Source of the DNA: Parapristionchus giblindavisi
Lineage: Eukaryota; Nematoda; Chromadorea; Rhabditida; Diplogasteridae
Assembly: GCA_943737045.1 (NCBI GenBank)
Contig: CALSFV010000261.1
Coordinates: 372,001-436,000 of the forward strand
Direction of reading: 5' to 3'
Length of the DNA: 64,000 bases
Below, piece after piece: positions 1 through 11,943 of this stretch; position 1 is the stretch's first letter, and every line of letters starts with the position of its first letter. Made by a program: the position numbers and the translations under genes. The notes under the pieces are model-generated. The model had not been told where the DNA came from and did not search any database. It saw nothing but the letters and a program-made list of their open reading frames with translations.

Positions 1-1480
1 CATTTGAACAACAAAGAACGAGTGTGAGCCCCCTCCCCCCAAATCTTCCTCGCTCTCTCTCTCTTCAAGGAATGATGAAGTACAATGTCAAAACTAATGT
101 TAGATAAGATACATTTATTAGAGAAATCAGTCACAATTGAAAACAATTAACATTGAAATAACATATTACAAACACATCGGTTGTATCATGTTACTATGTT
201 ACTATTACTATTACTATTACTATGTTTAGTAAATCAATTGATCTCTCACCTTCCCCCCATCCCCATCCTCTTTTAATAATTTTATTCTTTCACATATTTT
301 TTTGCACTCGAACACTTTGTACTTGTTGAAACACCCTCGCGATGTACGATAAATAAATAAATAAAATAAGCAAAATCATTCGAGGCGTCGAGGTAAAGAG
401 GTACCGCTCTAAAAACACCGAGCGGGTTCGAACCCCGGTTCGATCCAAATGTTTTGCTGATTTTTACAGACACAGAAAACGTGTTCCAAGGTATTTTTTC
501 GTGATAAGAATGATGAAACAAGTTGTTTTGAGTCATTCTGAGCTGGAAAACGTTCATTTTATGGCAACACATCTCTTCTCAAAAGGAGAGTTGGGGCGCG
601 CGCGTGTGATCTCGATGGCGGATATCTCGGCTCTAAGAGCAGGTAGGCCTTAACTTCCAAAAACATAAATGTTCAAAAACATTATAAGAAATATTATAAT
701 GATTAATTAACATTACTGAGACGTTTTTTCCACGTGGAAAAGCAAAATATGGTTTTTTTCAAATTTTTCGGAACTAGGTGATTTTGTGTTTCAAATAACT
801 GTCATATATGGGTATTTTGAGATCGTAATGCTTTTTCGGATGTTTTTGAGTCATTTAAGCTCCTTTGCTGTTTCTTGATAAAGGAATAAGCCGTTCTTTC
901 CTATGACAGGTCCGAGGTCGCGTCACTAAAATCAACGCTTTTTTTTTTGCATTTCTCAAATCCTCCGAAACTTGGGTCATTTTTAGACACATATGGGTGC
1001 AACAAAACGCGCATAGAAGAAAAGTGCACTTTTCCGATTAGGAAAGTTACGTCACTTTTTCATAAAACCGACCGCCCCGCACCGGCGCATGGTCGACAAA
1101 TTACGTCATCAACTGGGAAATGTTGCCCAAATTCTCCTCTCTCGATCCTTTTTTTGAAAAAAATTCTATCATTATTTTGAACGGAGTTATGATCATTTTT
1201 CTGACGCACACTCGAGCCAAAAATACCGTACCGGCCAACTTTGACCGACCGCTACTCGAAAATGAGAGCAGATATGCAAATTCGGCCAACGCAGTTCGAT
1301 AGAGCATCGTTCAAAGTACTTAGTCTGAAATTTTCAGGGGGTCGAAATTTCTACCGCCGCGGACCCTCCGAAACGGTCGATTTTCTCGCGATTCCTCTCA
1401 TAAGATGTATATATTTCGAAACAGAATTTCAAGCTCTTTTATATGAGATCAACTTGTTTTTCGCTTCCCGGTCCCTTTAA
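1..1480. other. No recognisable gene
   Basis: AT-rich sequence with short ACT/TTA runs near 180-230 and the tRNA-like module at 381-446. Open frames at 282-572 and 947-1,480 overlap on both strands and show no domain or splice structure that I recognise. I see no gene here. Confidence 0.5.
381..446 (+). other. tRNA-like module (weak A box, strong B box)
   Basis: Contains the B-box-like GGTTCGAACCCC followed at once by a second GGTTCGATCC. The upstream part resembles an A box only weakly. No acceptor stem closes it, so it is a tRNA-derived or tRNA-like relic rather than a functional tRNA gene. Confidence 0.35.
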
Positions 1481-1494
1481 GCATTTACACAATG

Positions 1495-1740
1495 AACAAA
1501 TCTGGATAGTCCAGGAAGGATCGGGGGCCTCCACCAGACGCGGGATGTCATGGCGGTTGTGCGGTGGATGAAGCAGAGAAGGCGAGTGTCACTCTGGGAA
1601 TAAATGTGTCGATGGATATTGATTAGGACTGCCCAAGAAATCATCAAAGGAATAGAAGCATCTCTTCGATAATGAAGAGGGATCGAAACACGAAAACGAC
1701 TTGGTGGAATCATACATTTTCATATCCTCATAATCGGCCA
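1495..1740 (-). repeat. Dispersed GAK-intron block, copy 1
   Basis: Shares a recognisable segment (centred on CCACCAGACGCGGG and GTGTCGATGGATATTGATT) with 9,290-9,485, 33,870-34,100 and 46,085-46,260. In the inverted duplication the block lies between the GAK C-lobe exon and the adaptor-binding linker exon, so it is either an intron segment or an unrecognised linker exon. All copies hold open frames on the GAK coding strand, but those frames do not resemble any GAK domain that I know. Here the copy stands alone, away from other exons. Confidence 0.6.
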
Positions 1741-2231
1741 ATTATATAAGGCTAATTTTTATGCGAACGTTAAATTTCAGTGAAAAAATTTTAAAAAAAT
1801 CGAAATTGACCCACTTTATAAAAAAACCATGAAAAGGCGCCGAACACAGAAGGGTAAAATCCATGTTCATGAGAAGATTTCAGTGATGATCCATAAGAAA
1901 AGTTCAAAGATCAACCTACAGTAACTCACAAACATGCAAACATATACACAATTTATTGTAAACAAACCGGAGTAGCAATACTCATGTGATCGATATATCA
2001 GTCACTACTAGCAACAATTCGTCACAATCTAATGAATTTAGGATCGGTGAAATTAAGCAAAATGAATCTCCGATCCTAAAGTCATTATTCCCTTGTCAGT
2101 CATCCGTTAGATTTGTTTCGAAAACTAAACTCTATCATTAAAGATGGTGGCCCGCGAATGTTCAGATAAATCACTACACCCCTCTTATGCGAATGCAAAG
2201 TGATATGCGAAGAGTTAGCGCAGCCTCTCAT

Positions 2232-2300
2232 CTATCCCATAGCGCAATGGTAAACGTTCAGAATCTTTACCCGTTTGACGCAAGTTCGAAACCTATTGCC
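2232..2300 (+). other. tRNA-like module
   Basis: A-box-like TAGCGCAATGGTAAACG is followed about 30 bases later by B-box-like AAGTTCGAAACC. Spacing suits an internal RNA polymerase III promoter, but stems are not closed. Likely a tRNA-derived repeat. Confidence 0.45.
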
Positions 2301-2809
2301 GAATTTCCTCAATTTTCAAAAAGCGCGCCCTTCCCTGAACCGGGCCTGATGGTTCATTAATGTTTCTAGCGATCAATAGACTAAATTAGCACAAAATAAA
2401 TAGTGTACTGTACGTAGAATAACTTTTGCTACCTTTCTGTCTTCACAGTTTGTTCAAGAAAATATTCGTGGGACACCACCTTTAATCGTCGCGCCCCCTG
2501 CATATAATGCTGCTCCGTGACTCACGTAGCAGCATTATAAGCAAGGGACGTATGTATGAACAACGGAAACCAGGTCGAAATCAGTATTCAACAAGAGCGT
2601 CCGTTAAAACGAAAGAAAGGATCACAATACATATAGTTGGTTTTGATGCACCCACAATCAAAAGAGCAAAGACCACCCTTAGCGTTTTCTCACAATGCTT
2701 TACAAAATGATTGAAACCAGACTTCAACAAGTTGAATTAACAACCGTGTTTTTATAGAAAAAAATGATTACATTATTTTTTTTCAAATTAGAGCAAAAAT
2801 GAAATATAC

Positions 2810-2849
2810 CTCCTAGCAGATTCATGGCACCGCGTAGCAGGTTCGCCAT
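2810..2849 (-). pseudogene. GAK-like exon 1, isolated copy
   Basis: A 40-base first exon starting with ATG and reading MANLLRGAMNLLG, ending at a GT donor. It is nearly identical to exon 1 at 16,003-16,042, 23,575-23,614 and 59,986-60,025. No exon 2 or later exon follows between here and the window start, so this is a detached promoter-plus-exon-1 fragment. The upstream 2,850-3,250 resembles 22,440-22,800, the upstream region in the right arm. Confidence 0.8.
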
Positions 2850-3420
2850 TGCGGATGAAGTTCAATCGACAATTTGTCGGTCGAGTATGCTTACCGGTTT
2901 GTAAAGTGTATATTAACTGCATTTTTGATATATTTGATGATAGTGTAGGTGAAATTGTGATGCGCTCAGTCGGTATGCGGCGATCTATTTTCCGATCCAT
3001 AGCGCTCCGGTTTCGAGGACGCTTCATGTCAGCTTTGATTTAATTTAAAACTTCTTTGAACCCTTTGTAGATATTATGATAATGCTGGATGGTTAATGAT
3101 GGGGATGAGGGCTCGCTCGTTCGCCACTCATCCACCAGTAACTTGGCGGTTTCATGACTCTCATATTAGCTGTAGTGTGAGGATATTTGTCGATACATCG
3201 GAAAAATTCTAATATTTTTTATGCGTTACGGATAACGTTGATATCGTGAACAGTGAATTAACTATGTAATTTGTTTGATTAAATATTCATAATTAATTAA
3301 TCAATCAATTAAGTTAATAATTGTTTAAAATATACATTTAAAAAAATAATTATTCAAATAAATAACATTAATAATGTTAATAATGTAATCCGTATTAATG
3401 AAATTGAATTGAATATCACA

Positions 3421-3515
3421 CTTAAAGGGAGCGTTACCTCACTCAATGGTCTCTTCATTGCGCACACTATTTCTCTTTGAGACCATTGAGTGAGATTACG
3501 CTCCCTTTAAATGAG
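3421..3515. mobile_element. Hairpin MITE, TTAA-flanked
   Basis: Arms beginning TTAAAGGGAGCG and ending CGCTCCCTTTAA, each followed inward by the matching CACTCAATGGTCTC / GAGACCATTGAGTG, enclose a loop of about 25 bases. Ends lie in TTAA, as with the larger TTAA elements here. A one-ended relative of the terminus occurs near 54,395. Confidence 0.6.
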
Positions 3516-4270
3516 ATAAGTAATGACGAGATTAGCATCAGCCATAGACATGAAATATTGAAATAATAGAATTCCACAATAATGTAATAATGAAATGTAG
3601 TAATAATATCTTCGGTTTCCCGAATTCATTGCATAGTTTTTTCTCTATCCGGCACTACCTCCAAGATTGAATCAGAACATAAATTAAGACATAAATTTTT
3701 TAGGCAAAATTTCGTATGTCTACCAGAAAAGTAGAGAAATTGCGATGAAATCGACGGATTTGTCGCCTAATTTTAAGTTTGGGTACTCATAAACTTCAAA
3801 ATCTTGCGAGCGGGTCTATCCCACGTGATTTTCATGGATCTGGGATGGTCAGGGACCATCAGTGACCGTATGCATGAAAAACGGAAAACCGATTTCCGGG
3901 AAAATGTGACGTCATTAGAGTAGGCGGAGGAGTTTCGGAAAACGCTAATTATGTTACATTTTCTCGGAAAACGGTTTTCCGTTGTTCATGCATACGGCCA
4001 TTGGGTGGAGCGTCCTCAGTCTGCCCTCCGCGCGTCACATGCGGCCCCAGTCACTGACGCCCACACTCACCTCTATCTACTCTTATCGCTGATGACAACT
4101 TATCAGTCAGTCATACGCACAACTCGTGTCACTACTGACAACACTAATACGATCCTCCGAGTAATGAGCAGAAATATAAATTTCCCCCACGGCGGTTCAA
4201 TGAAGAGAAATCCCTAAATTTAACTTTGGCTTGAAGCCTCCCGCATTACAAAAAATCAGCAAAGTTGATC

Positions 4271-4347
4271 TGCACCGGGCTGGATTCGAATCTACGAGGT
4301 TCGGTTCGCTACACAACAGTTCTATCCACTAAGTCATCCCGGCATCT
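4271..4347 (-). other. tRNA-like module
   Basis: On the minus strand, A-box-like TGACTTAGTGGATAGA precedes B-box-like AGATTCGAATCC with tRNA-like spacing, flanked by CCGGG/CCCGG that could pair. Absent from the corresponding place in the palindrome arms, so probably brought in by an insertion. Confidence 0.5.
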
Positions 4348-6625
4348 CTGCCGAATCGTAAAACTCGATGATAGGTCTAAAAAAAGCATTCGTATGGCGA
4401 GCGCCCAAATATACCGTAGTCAACTTTCGCGCTCGAAGAAGTTAGATGTTTTAGTGCTTATCATCACTCAGTTTGCGATACTTTTTTTTTTCCAGGAAAG
4501 AGCCTCTTAGTTACTATCATTGAGCCGCCGTGTCCCCGTGTGTGATTAAATCCATTCTTTCTTCATTTCTAAAAGTGCCATCTGTGGCCGTATGCATGAA
4601 CAACGGAAAATGTTTTTTTTTTCTGGGAAAATGCGACGTCATTAACGTAGGCGGAGGATTTTTGGAAAACGCCTCCGCCTACGCTAATGACGTGACATTT
4701 TCCGGGAAAACGGTTTTTCGTTGTTCCTTTCACGCATCCCTCTCAACGTATCGAAACTTGGATGATTAGATGTGTTCTATGATGGCAGTGTGACATGAAT
4801 TTACTAGGTTGTCATTGTCCGAGGACGAATGAAGGGTGGCAAACCTTTTGACGGCATAAGCGAGGTCACACCGTAATCAGTTCTCAATTGCCCCTTACCG
4901 TACCTGCAACAATATGACCGCACACCATGGTTTCTGCAATAGGCGATGGTACACGAGCAGGGCGAGTGCCGCGAGAGCTGTGTGGGCTGTAAATCACACA
5001 TGACAGGGTACTTTTAATGATATCTATAAACATTACAAAACGCAATCAATTAAATCGATTAATCAATACTGTCATGTCATTCACCGTATTCTAGTTAAAC
5101 AATCAATGAATAAATCAATACCACCTGATATCGTACCCCTAATCAATCATCTACCGTTTACAGTAACCTGTTGAACAGTCAGATCTCTGTCAATCAATAC
5201 TATCCCCTACCGTCGCCTATTCAGTCGATCAATCAATACAATCTACCGTATACCTTGATCTGTTCGGGAGTGAGATCTCTGATCTCATCGTTCCTCCTCA
5301 TATCGGCTATGGTCTTGTATCCTCATCCGGTTGAACTAGCCGACGAGAATCCCTGACTGATCAGAATATCGTCGAAGGTGTTTTTTTTGTCGTCTGAGCA
5401 TAAATTATTGATTTATTGATTATTAATTATATTATTAAAGGAATGCGAAACATGGAATTGTTCAAAAGTGACTCTTTCAAACCTCCGGACAATCACTTGT
5501 CACAAATTGCCTACCACATTCTTTCAAATGAGTGAAGATCTACAGTAACCCTTGCCTCTATATATACTACAATAACCACTCTAAAATACCGTACCTTCTT
5601 AGCGGCTGCGGGCGGTGGATTGATGCCATCAAAGGCGGATCGTGAGTAGTTCGCCTTTGTAGGTAATTTTTATAAAACAAAAATCAATCAATGAAATCTT
5701 CCGGGACGAAAAATCATTACCAATCAATATCGTAGTCAGTACACCGCACCTTCTGCTGCTGTTGATGCAGAGGTGCACTGCTGCGAGTAGATGTTGCCGA
5801 TGACGAGGCTGCTGCAAGTTTCGCATTGTCAAATCATCTTTGTCAAATCGTTTTTGTCAATTATCAATGCCAGAGGGAGTGGCACTACCACCACATACTT
5901 CTTTTGAGTATCAAGACTTATGGCGTAATATCGCGAACTACACGAGTATCAATCAAAGGGTCGCAAAAAATTACTCAATTTAAGAAGCCCGTGCAACCCG
6001 AAACAACCAGGTGAAAGGTCCACTCATCGCTCCTCTTGTTGTTTATTTAATTTAATTTATCATACATGAAAAAGATGCGACAACATTTGAAGAACATTTA
6101 AATGAAAGAATGTGTTGGTCTGATCAGGACGAACACTTATTCCCAATAATACATTTTCATAACCTCGTAATGTGCGGATCGACCTACCAGATAAGGCAAA
6201 TTGTCAATGCGAAAAATTGCAATTTTAGCGCAAAATAACGATTTTTCTAAATCTACCCACCACATTGAACAAAAACTTCGAGAAAATCGATATTGAAATT
6301 CGACTAGTTGATTCGAAAATTCACATCTTATCCACCTTTTCCACTAAACCATGCCAGCAGTTGTTTGGATAGTTAATACATGAGTTCATGAACACATTAG
6401 GATGGTTTTTGTTGGAAGCCACATCACTTTCCGAATCAACTAGCCGAATTTCAATATCGATTTTCACGAGGCTCAGCTCGATTGAGCATCGTTTGAAAAC
6501 GGATTCATAAACAGCATCGAAAACTGATCATAGTCATGCTATTGCCTCATCTCATCTCATATGGCCAGGACAAGTTGACAGCATCAACTTATAAGTAAAT
6601 TAAACATTTTTAAGATCATAATATA

Positions 6626-7881
6626 CAGTAGCAGCCTATTATTTTGAAAAATCATAACTTTTGACTCAGATGAGCAAATCATAACTTTTGACTCCTACTC
6701 CCGTTGTTATGATTCGTCGTCGTAGTATAGTGTAGCGATCCTGGAACCCCTCTATACTTACGCAGCGATAATTATTTCCTCAGTGGGATTTTTCTGTGAC
6801 TTGGTGTTAACAGTGTATGAACAACATTTACTGAGGGGTAGAATCCGCTCTGCGATCCTTTCGGGTTAATTCATTCCTCTGAGAAAATCGAAATTTCCGA
6901 CACCCCTGAATTTGGGCAAAAATGTCATAACTTTGTGTTCAGTTTTGCTGTTGGCTCAAAACAGCCAGATGTCTTCAATATATAGTAGATGACAGGTTAC
7001 TATTGTTTCGAAAAATTTCGAGCTATTCGAAAGAAGTTATAAGTGGAGAAAGGAGGTCGAAAATTGTTAGAATTTTTTTCACGATTTTTCGAAATTCTCA
7101 GAATTTGTCCGATAAGGCTGAGACTTTGCCATAACAATTATCATGATGATAGAATATGATAACTGTAATATTATCGCTAGCGATGCTCTTTTGGTCCCAC
7201 AAAAAATCATTTAAATTTTTGAATGGCCTGAAAAATTCGTACCCTTTCAAATTTCGACCTCCTTTCTCCACTTACAACTTCATTAGAAGAACTCGAATTT
7301 TTTCGAAACAATAGTAACTTGTCGTCTACTATATATTGAAGACATCTGGCTGTTGAACAGAATGGAAATTGATATGAGCAGGTACTTCCTATATCTCAAA
7401 AAATGTGAAAAATTAATTTTCGAAATTTCTAAAAATTGAACCGATCGGGCTCATACTCGGCCACGTTTCGTATCACTCACGTACTATTATCTCAACAAAG
7501 TTTTGAGCCTACAGCGAAGCTGAACACAAAGTTATGACATTTTTGCCCAAATTCAGAGGTGTCGGAAATTTCGATTTTCTCAGAGGAATGAATTAACCCG
7601 AAAGGATCGCATAGCGGATTCTACTCCTCAGTAAATGTTGTTCATACACTGTTAACACCAAGTCACAGAATAATCCCACTGAGGAAATATTTATCGCTGC
7701 GTAAGTATAGAGGGGTTCCAGGATCGCTACACTATAATACGACGACGAATCATAACAACGGGAGTAGGATATGATGCCCACAAGTACTATAGTATCCTGC
7801 CAAAACATGAGCCCGATTGCTCATCTGAGTCAAAAGTTATGATTTTTCAAAATAATAGGCGAATACTTTTGGCTGCTAGTG
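6626..7881. mobile_element. Tc1/mariner-type palindromic element
   Basis: Ends CAGTAGCAGCC...GGCTGCTAGTG lie in TA dinucleotides. Long inverted arms (for example 6,650-6,680 vs 7,820-7,850, and 6,890-7,000 vs 7,500-7,585) make the element mostly palindromic, with no intact transposase. It sits in a late GAK intron. A 5'-truncated copy lies in the right arm between about 35,340 and 37,655 and carries two further insertions. Confidence 0.75.
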
Positions 7882-8531
7882 TAGGACAGAGCATTTAAAA
7901 TTTTTTTTGCAATTCTTGTCAAGCAAAAAAAAATGACAGAATCATTCTTCACTTTTTTGCGGTTACGGGAAGAGAAAAAAGTCGAGAAGAAAGGGAAGAA
8001 TGCGTTGCCATTTTTTTGCTTGACAAGAATTGCTGAAATTTTCAAATACGCCGTTCTATATTACATTATCTGACAATGATCAATTAGGATGCTCGCGCAA
8101 CCCAAAACACCCAGGTGAAAGATCTACTTTGTTGTTGTTCGCCTGATCTGGCAATAAGTCCTATTCATCATCAATAAATCAATAAAATGGATAAATAATC
8201 TAATTAACAAATCAATCAATAAATCAATAATCCTCACCAGGTATGGGATTGGTCGCCAGGAATTCGGCAAACGAATCGAAGGGCTGACTTCATTGAGAGA
8301 ATGATGGGGCTGATGAGTTGCGTTGCATCAAGGATGATGCTACTAATGTCTACAATTAATAATAATTATTATTATCATCATCGAGCTCGCTTATCGCTAT
8401 AAGATTTAGCATTTGCTCAAAACCCTAGACAATATCAGTCATATTCACCCTGCACATTGACGTTTCAACACTATCAGATATTATAGATCAGAGTGAAACT
8501 GAGTGAAACTAATTCATTCACCAGAACCCAT

Positions 8532-8658
8532 AGGTCGAATAGCTAGGTTATCGGTTTTCTAAATGCGGTCACAATCAGGTTTTTTTTTTCTATTTTTGGC
8601 AAATTTTGTCTAAAATGCGGTCAGGCTTGGTACTTTGAAACATACTTGTCGACCTATG
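8532..8658. mobile_element. Short MITE with GTCGA-type ends
   Basis: Starts TAGGTCGAATAGC and ends GTCGACCTATG, with internal AAATGCGGTCA segments in inverted and direct forms. Relatives occur at 34,710-34,840, 45,893-45,950, 58,000-58,035, 63,290-63,365 and 63,525-63,635. The GAK linker exon ends at 8,675, just beside it, as also at the right-arm copy. Confidence 0.55.
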
Positions 8659-9289
8659 CCCGAAACAAACGTACTATTTGACGCCGTTGAGGATGGCGCC
8701 ACGGGCGCGCCAAAGATGTCATCTAGTCCTGTGGCGTACTGCAAATGAGTGTTATCATGCTCAACCATAGATTCTTCATCACCAATGTGGGAAAAATCGG
8801 ACAGCTTACATAAAATATTCGAAACTTGAAATCACCATGGACCAAGAAAGACAAAGTTTAATTCATTCATCTTCTATTATTCTCTCTTAATAATAAACCA
8901 ACACTTCCAAGCGACCCTTGAGCAGTCCGCAAAATCCCATCTACAGTGCCCCATCCTACAGTAGTCTCCAATAAATCAAAAAATCAATGATCAGCTCACA
9001 TTATTCGTCACAGCTCCAGCGTCTCCGAACAGATCAGCGGCAGAGGTCGCGGTTGAAGATGACGTCATCGATAAGGGATCAAAGAGACGACGTCGGTTAA
9101 GTCATAAGTCGTTAGAGTCACAAAGGTTCCAAGCACTCAATGGTGTTGAAAAGCCATGTAAAGGTATGGAAAATGTAAATGGTCTTTCTTTTTCGTATGT
9201 TTTACATTGTAAATAGTATTCATTTGCTTATCTATTTTCTCAACAGACTTTGCACATATTAAAATATACGTCTACAGAATGTTCAAACC

Positions 9290-9485
9290 CGGATAGTCCA
9301 TGAAGGATCGGGGGCCTCCACCAGACGCGGGATGTCGTGGAGGTTGTGTGGTGGATGCAGACGAGAAGGCGAGTGTCACTCTTGGAATAAATGTGTCGAT
9401 GGATATTGATTGGGTGTTTATCAAAGCAGAAACAGGATTAGATCAAAGGAATAAAAGCATCTCATCGATAATGAAGACGGGTTGA
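9290..9485 (-). repeat. Dispersed GAK-intron block, copy 2
   Basis: Second copy of the block described at 1,495-1,740, here in its place between GAK C-lobe and linker exons of the left arm. Its mirror is 33,870-34,100. Confidence 0.65.
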
Positions 9486-9837
9486 AACACGATAACGACG
9501 TGGTAAAATCCAAGAGAACGAATTTGGAATTCGGATCAAATGGCATTTTTTTTAAACCATAAAAAGCTCAAAGATCAGCCTACAGTATGCTCTCTCATAA
9601 ATTTACCACAGCCAAAGTCCAAAGATCAAAGTTCAAAGATCAACCTACCGTATGTCCTCAGGAATTCACTACAGCCAAAGACCAAAGTCCAAAGATCAAT
9701 CTACAGTATGCTCCCTCATGAATTCACTACATCCAAAGTCCAAAGCATACGTGGGCAACCTTTGTCGCTGGAAATTAAAACCGGGTGGGTGGGACGCAAA
9801 ATTTCTTTTTTGAATGCATTTGACAATGTCGCCGACG

Positions 9838-9935
9838 TGTGTTTGTGTATGTATAGCATGAAATGTGAAATAGCTGCCGCCGAAACAGCGGCAGCTATTT
9901 CACATTTCATGCTACATACATACACAAACAATTCT
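9838..9935. repeat. Near-perfect hairpin breaking GAK C-lobe exon (left arm)
   Basis: A stem of about 40 bases (arm AGCATGAAATGTGAAATAGC) with a short loop near CCGAAAC. It sits just past the point where the C-lobe exon (AAGCVMFYLC) stops matching the fuller copy at 55,222. The same hairpin is at 33,491-33,580 in the right arm, so it predates the inverted duplication. The stem is long enough to look like a small-RNA precursor if transcribed. Confidence 0.75.
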
Positions 9936-10498
9936 ATTAGAGTACATTTGCACAGGTAGAACATCACGCAGCCCGCTGCCTGAAATAAATAATAATTATT
10001 GTTGTTGTTGTTGTTGTTATTATGATTATAATCATTGCCAAATAATTTAAATATTTTGCCGATTGGCGGGAAGCAATAGACGCAATAGAATTAATGCCCA
10101 CTAAAATCCATCGACTATGAGCACAGGTTGGTGCGCGAATTCGCCTGGTTACATCGAGAACGAGAAAACAAGAGAATAAAGAGGACTAATAAAATTTACA
10201 AATAAATTGACGATTTTATTGAAAATTTCACTAATTTTACAGTCACCTCCCGTGTTTTTATCACAAAATGTGAGTATCCTCACAAGGGAACCACTTAACC
10301 ATAAGTCATTTTTCTCTAATTTTGATTTCTTGACGCGAATCTACATGGAATAAGGTTTCCAAAAAGGTAGGTCACAAGAATCACATTCGCGTTTTAAGAC
10401 CTTTTTTCAGCTTCTGAAAAAAAGCACTAGATTTGCATCTCGCCCGCCTCTTTCGTGCAGCAGAAAAGACTCGCAGAAGAGAGATAGGGCAGACAAGT

Positions 10499-10570
10499 GG
10501 CCGGAGTGGTGTAGTGGTCTGGAGCGCGCACGCTCACTCCGACTTTTGGTGGTTCAATTTCTCAAGCAGT
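10499..10570 (+). other. tRNA-like module in left arm of fold-back element
   Basis: A-box-like TGGTGTAGTGGTCTGG and B-box-like GGTTCAATTTC at tRNA spacing. It is repeated in inverse at 11,334-11,403, where the B box reads GGTTCAATTCC, so the element could carry two convergent polymerase III promoters. Confidence 0.6.
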
Positions 10571-10672
10571 CGATACTTTTTGCCATGTTTTTCGAGGCAT
10601 TTACATGTTTCAACCTGTTTTGGTATAGCATCTACTGTGCTATTTACATATTTTTTGTCATATACATTGGTT

Positions 10673-11143
10673 ATGGACCTTTTCCCTGTTCGTAATCAGC
10701 TGATAGTCGGATATCTTGCTACTCGCTTTGATGTGAAGACAACGACAACTGTATCCCGTGATGATCTCAATCCGGAAGAACGTAGATGGGCTGATCGTGT
10801 CTTCTCCATGCTGAAGAGAGCGGAGTCAGGTGAGATCGAAGTTCGTGAGCGACTCGAGATGATACAGGAAGATTTTTTGATTTTTTTAAACTTTGTTCAT
10901 AATTCGTTTTGGCAGGTATTGAGCCCAAGTGTCGCCCATTCGAGATTTGTTTCCTATGGTTTTTATAAGGGTGGTTTCGTGTCCCTGAAGCCTGCACCAT
11001 TTCTCACTCCAAAGCAAGTTATGTTTGGTCCCGGCTCCAATAACGATTGTCATTCATGTTTATCAGTTGGTTGTACTATCTGTCCCCGCTGTACCAAGTC
11101 GTTTTGTTCTAATTGTTTCTGGAGAAATCTCCATAGATGTTGA
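10673..11143 (+). CDS. Cys-rich 156-residue protein carried by fold-back transposon
   Basis: Open frame of 156 codons from ATG at 10,673; the frame stays open upstream to 10,433, giving 236 residues. I do not recognise the body, which is mostly hydrophilic with a predicted helical stretch (LNPEERRWADRVFSMLKRAE). The C-terminal 35 residues hold eight cysteines in the order C-x2-C-x4-C-x2-C-x2-C-x4-C-x2-C-x8-C, with CSNCFWRNLH resembling the cross-brace zinc finger that closes some DDE transposases such as piggyBac. That likeness is my inference. The ORF lies between two tRNA-like modules inside the terminal inverted repeats and is absent from the right arm. It could be a transposase remnant, an accessory protein or a captured host exon. 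Confidence 0.5.
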   Translation: MDLFPVRNQLIVGYLATRFDVKTTTTVSRDDLNPEERRWADRVFSMLKRAESGEIEVRERLEMIQEDFLIFLNFVHNSFWQVLSPSVAHSRFVSYGFYKGGFVSLKPAPFLTPKQVMFGPGSNNDCHSCLSVGCTICPRCTKSFCSNCFWRNLHRC

Positions 11144-11333
11144 TTGTTGATCTCTTTTGTTCATGTAGCCCATATACATTGTTACTTTTTCATTTTCGTT
11201 GTTGTTTTCCTTGTAGATATTATGTTTAGGCAATAAATTATTGCATAATTGTTATCGTAAAAGAAAATTTTTGATATTTACATGCACAAATCGTGTTTAA
11301 ACGTCATAGTAAGCAACAGCAAAAATATTTGGT

Positions 11334-11403
11334 GTTAGCGAGGAATTGAACCACCAAAAGTGGGAGTGAGCGCGCGCGCTCCAGACCACTACACCACTCC
11401 GGC
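11334..11403 (-). other. tRNA-like module in right arm of fold-back element
   Basis: Inverted partner of 10,499-10,570. The two copies differ at a few positions (GCGCGCACGCTC vs GCGCGCGCGCTC), so they have diverged or been only partly homogenised. Confidence 0.6.
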
Positions 11404-11763
11404 CACTTGTCTGCCCTATCAAACTTCTGCGAGTCTTTTCTGCTGCACGAAAGAGGCGGGCGAGATGCAAATCTAGTGCTTTTTCCAGAAGCCGAAAAAA
11501 GGCCTTAAAACGCGAATGTGATTCTTGTGACCTACCTTTTTGGAAACCTTATTCCATGTAGATTCGCGTCAAGAAATCAAAATTAGAGAAAAATGACTTA
11601 TGGTTAAGTGGTTCCCTTGTCAGGCATTTGAAGGGTCCTGGATCTGTGATGGTACCACAAAAACACCATTATCAATAATGTTCTGGAGAGCGTATAAATA
11701 TAATCCCTGAATCTACCAACAACACCTGTCCAACATAATACCACCGGCTACAGTACATTGGCC

Positions 11764-11826
11764 GCTACCGTACTCCCCACAACTACCGTACCTTGGCCGC
11801 TACCGTACTCCCCACAACTACCATAC
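11764..11826. repeat. GTACGGTAG minisatellite, left arm
   Basis: About two units of a 37-base repeat built from TACGGTAG and GTGGGGAG motifs directly follow GAK exon 6 on its coding strand. The mirror has three units (32,889-33,000), so copy number has changed since duplication. Confidence 0.7.
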
Positions 11827-11943
11827 CTTGATATAACGATGGGTGACGGGCGGCGATCGTGAGTGGAGATAGGCAATGGATGAGACTGCGTTGAAGATGT
11901 TCGCCACCTACAAATTCATATTGTTTATTTAATTAATTATTAA

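Larger units (their letters stand above)
2850..4800. repeat. Diverged third copy of UTP18/GAK upstream region
   Basis: 2,895-3,080 parallels 22,440-22,625, and 3,680-4,240 parallels 17,260-17,820. It is a rearranged, clearly more diverged copy of sequence also found in both palindrome arms. It contains two hairpin elements of the GGCCGTATGCATGAAC family (about 3,865-4,010 and 4,583-4,735) and a tRNA-like module. No gene seen. Confidence 0.6.
10283..11619 (+). mobile_element. Fold-back DNA transposon with TCA target duplication and internal ORF
   Basis: Termini CAAGGGAACCACTTAACC... and its complement, with inverted arms of roughly 190 bases that each include a tRNA-like module. It is flanked by TCA on both sides (10,280-10,282 and 11,620-11,622). 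The right arm has the undisturbed site (about 33,121-33,140) with a single TCA, proving insertion and a 3-base target duplication. The interior holds the Cys-rich ORF at 10,673-11,143. Three-base TNA duplications are reminiscent of PIF/Harbinger-type elements, but the termini do not let me assign a superfamily. Confidence 0.88.

Noticed and set aside
9540..9967. Frames of 139 and 83 codons overlapping on opposite strands
   Set aside because: They run through AAAGATCAA/GTCCAAAG simple repeats and the hairpin; the real signal is the small C-lobe exon at 9,950-9,979.
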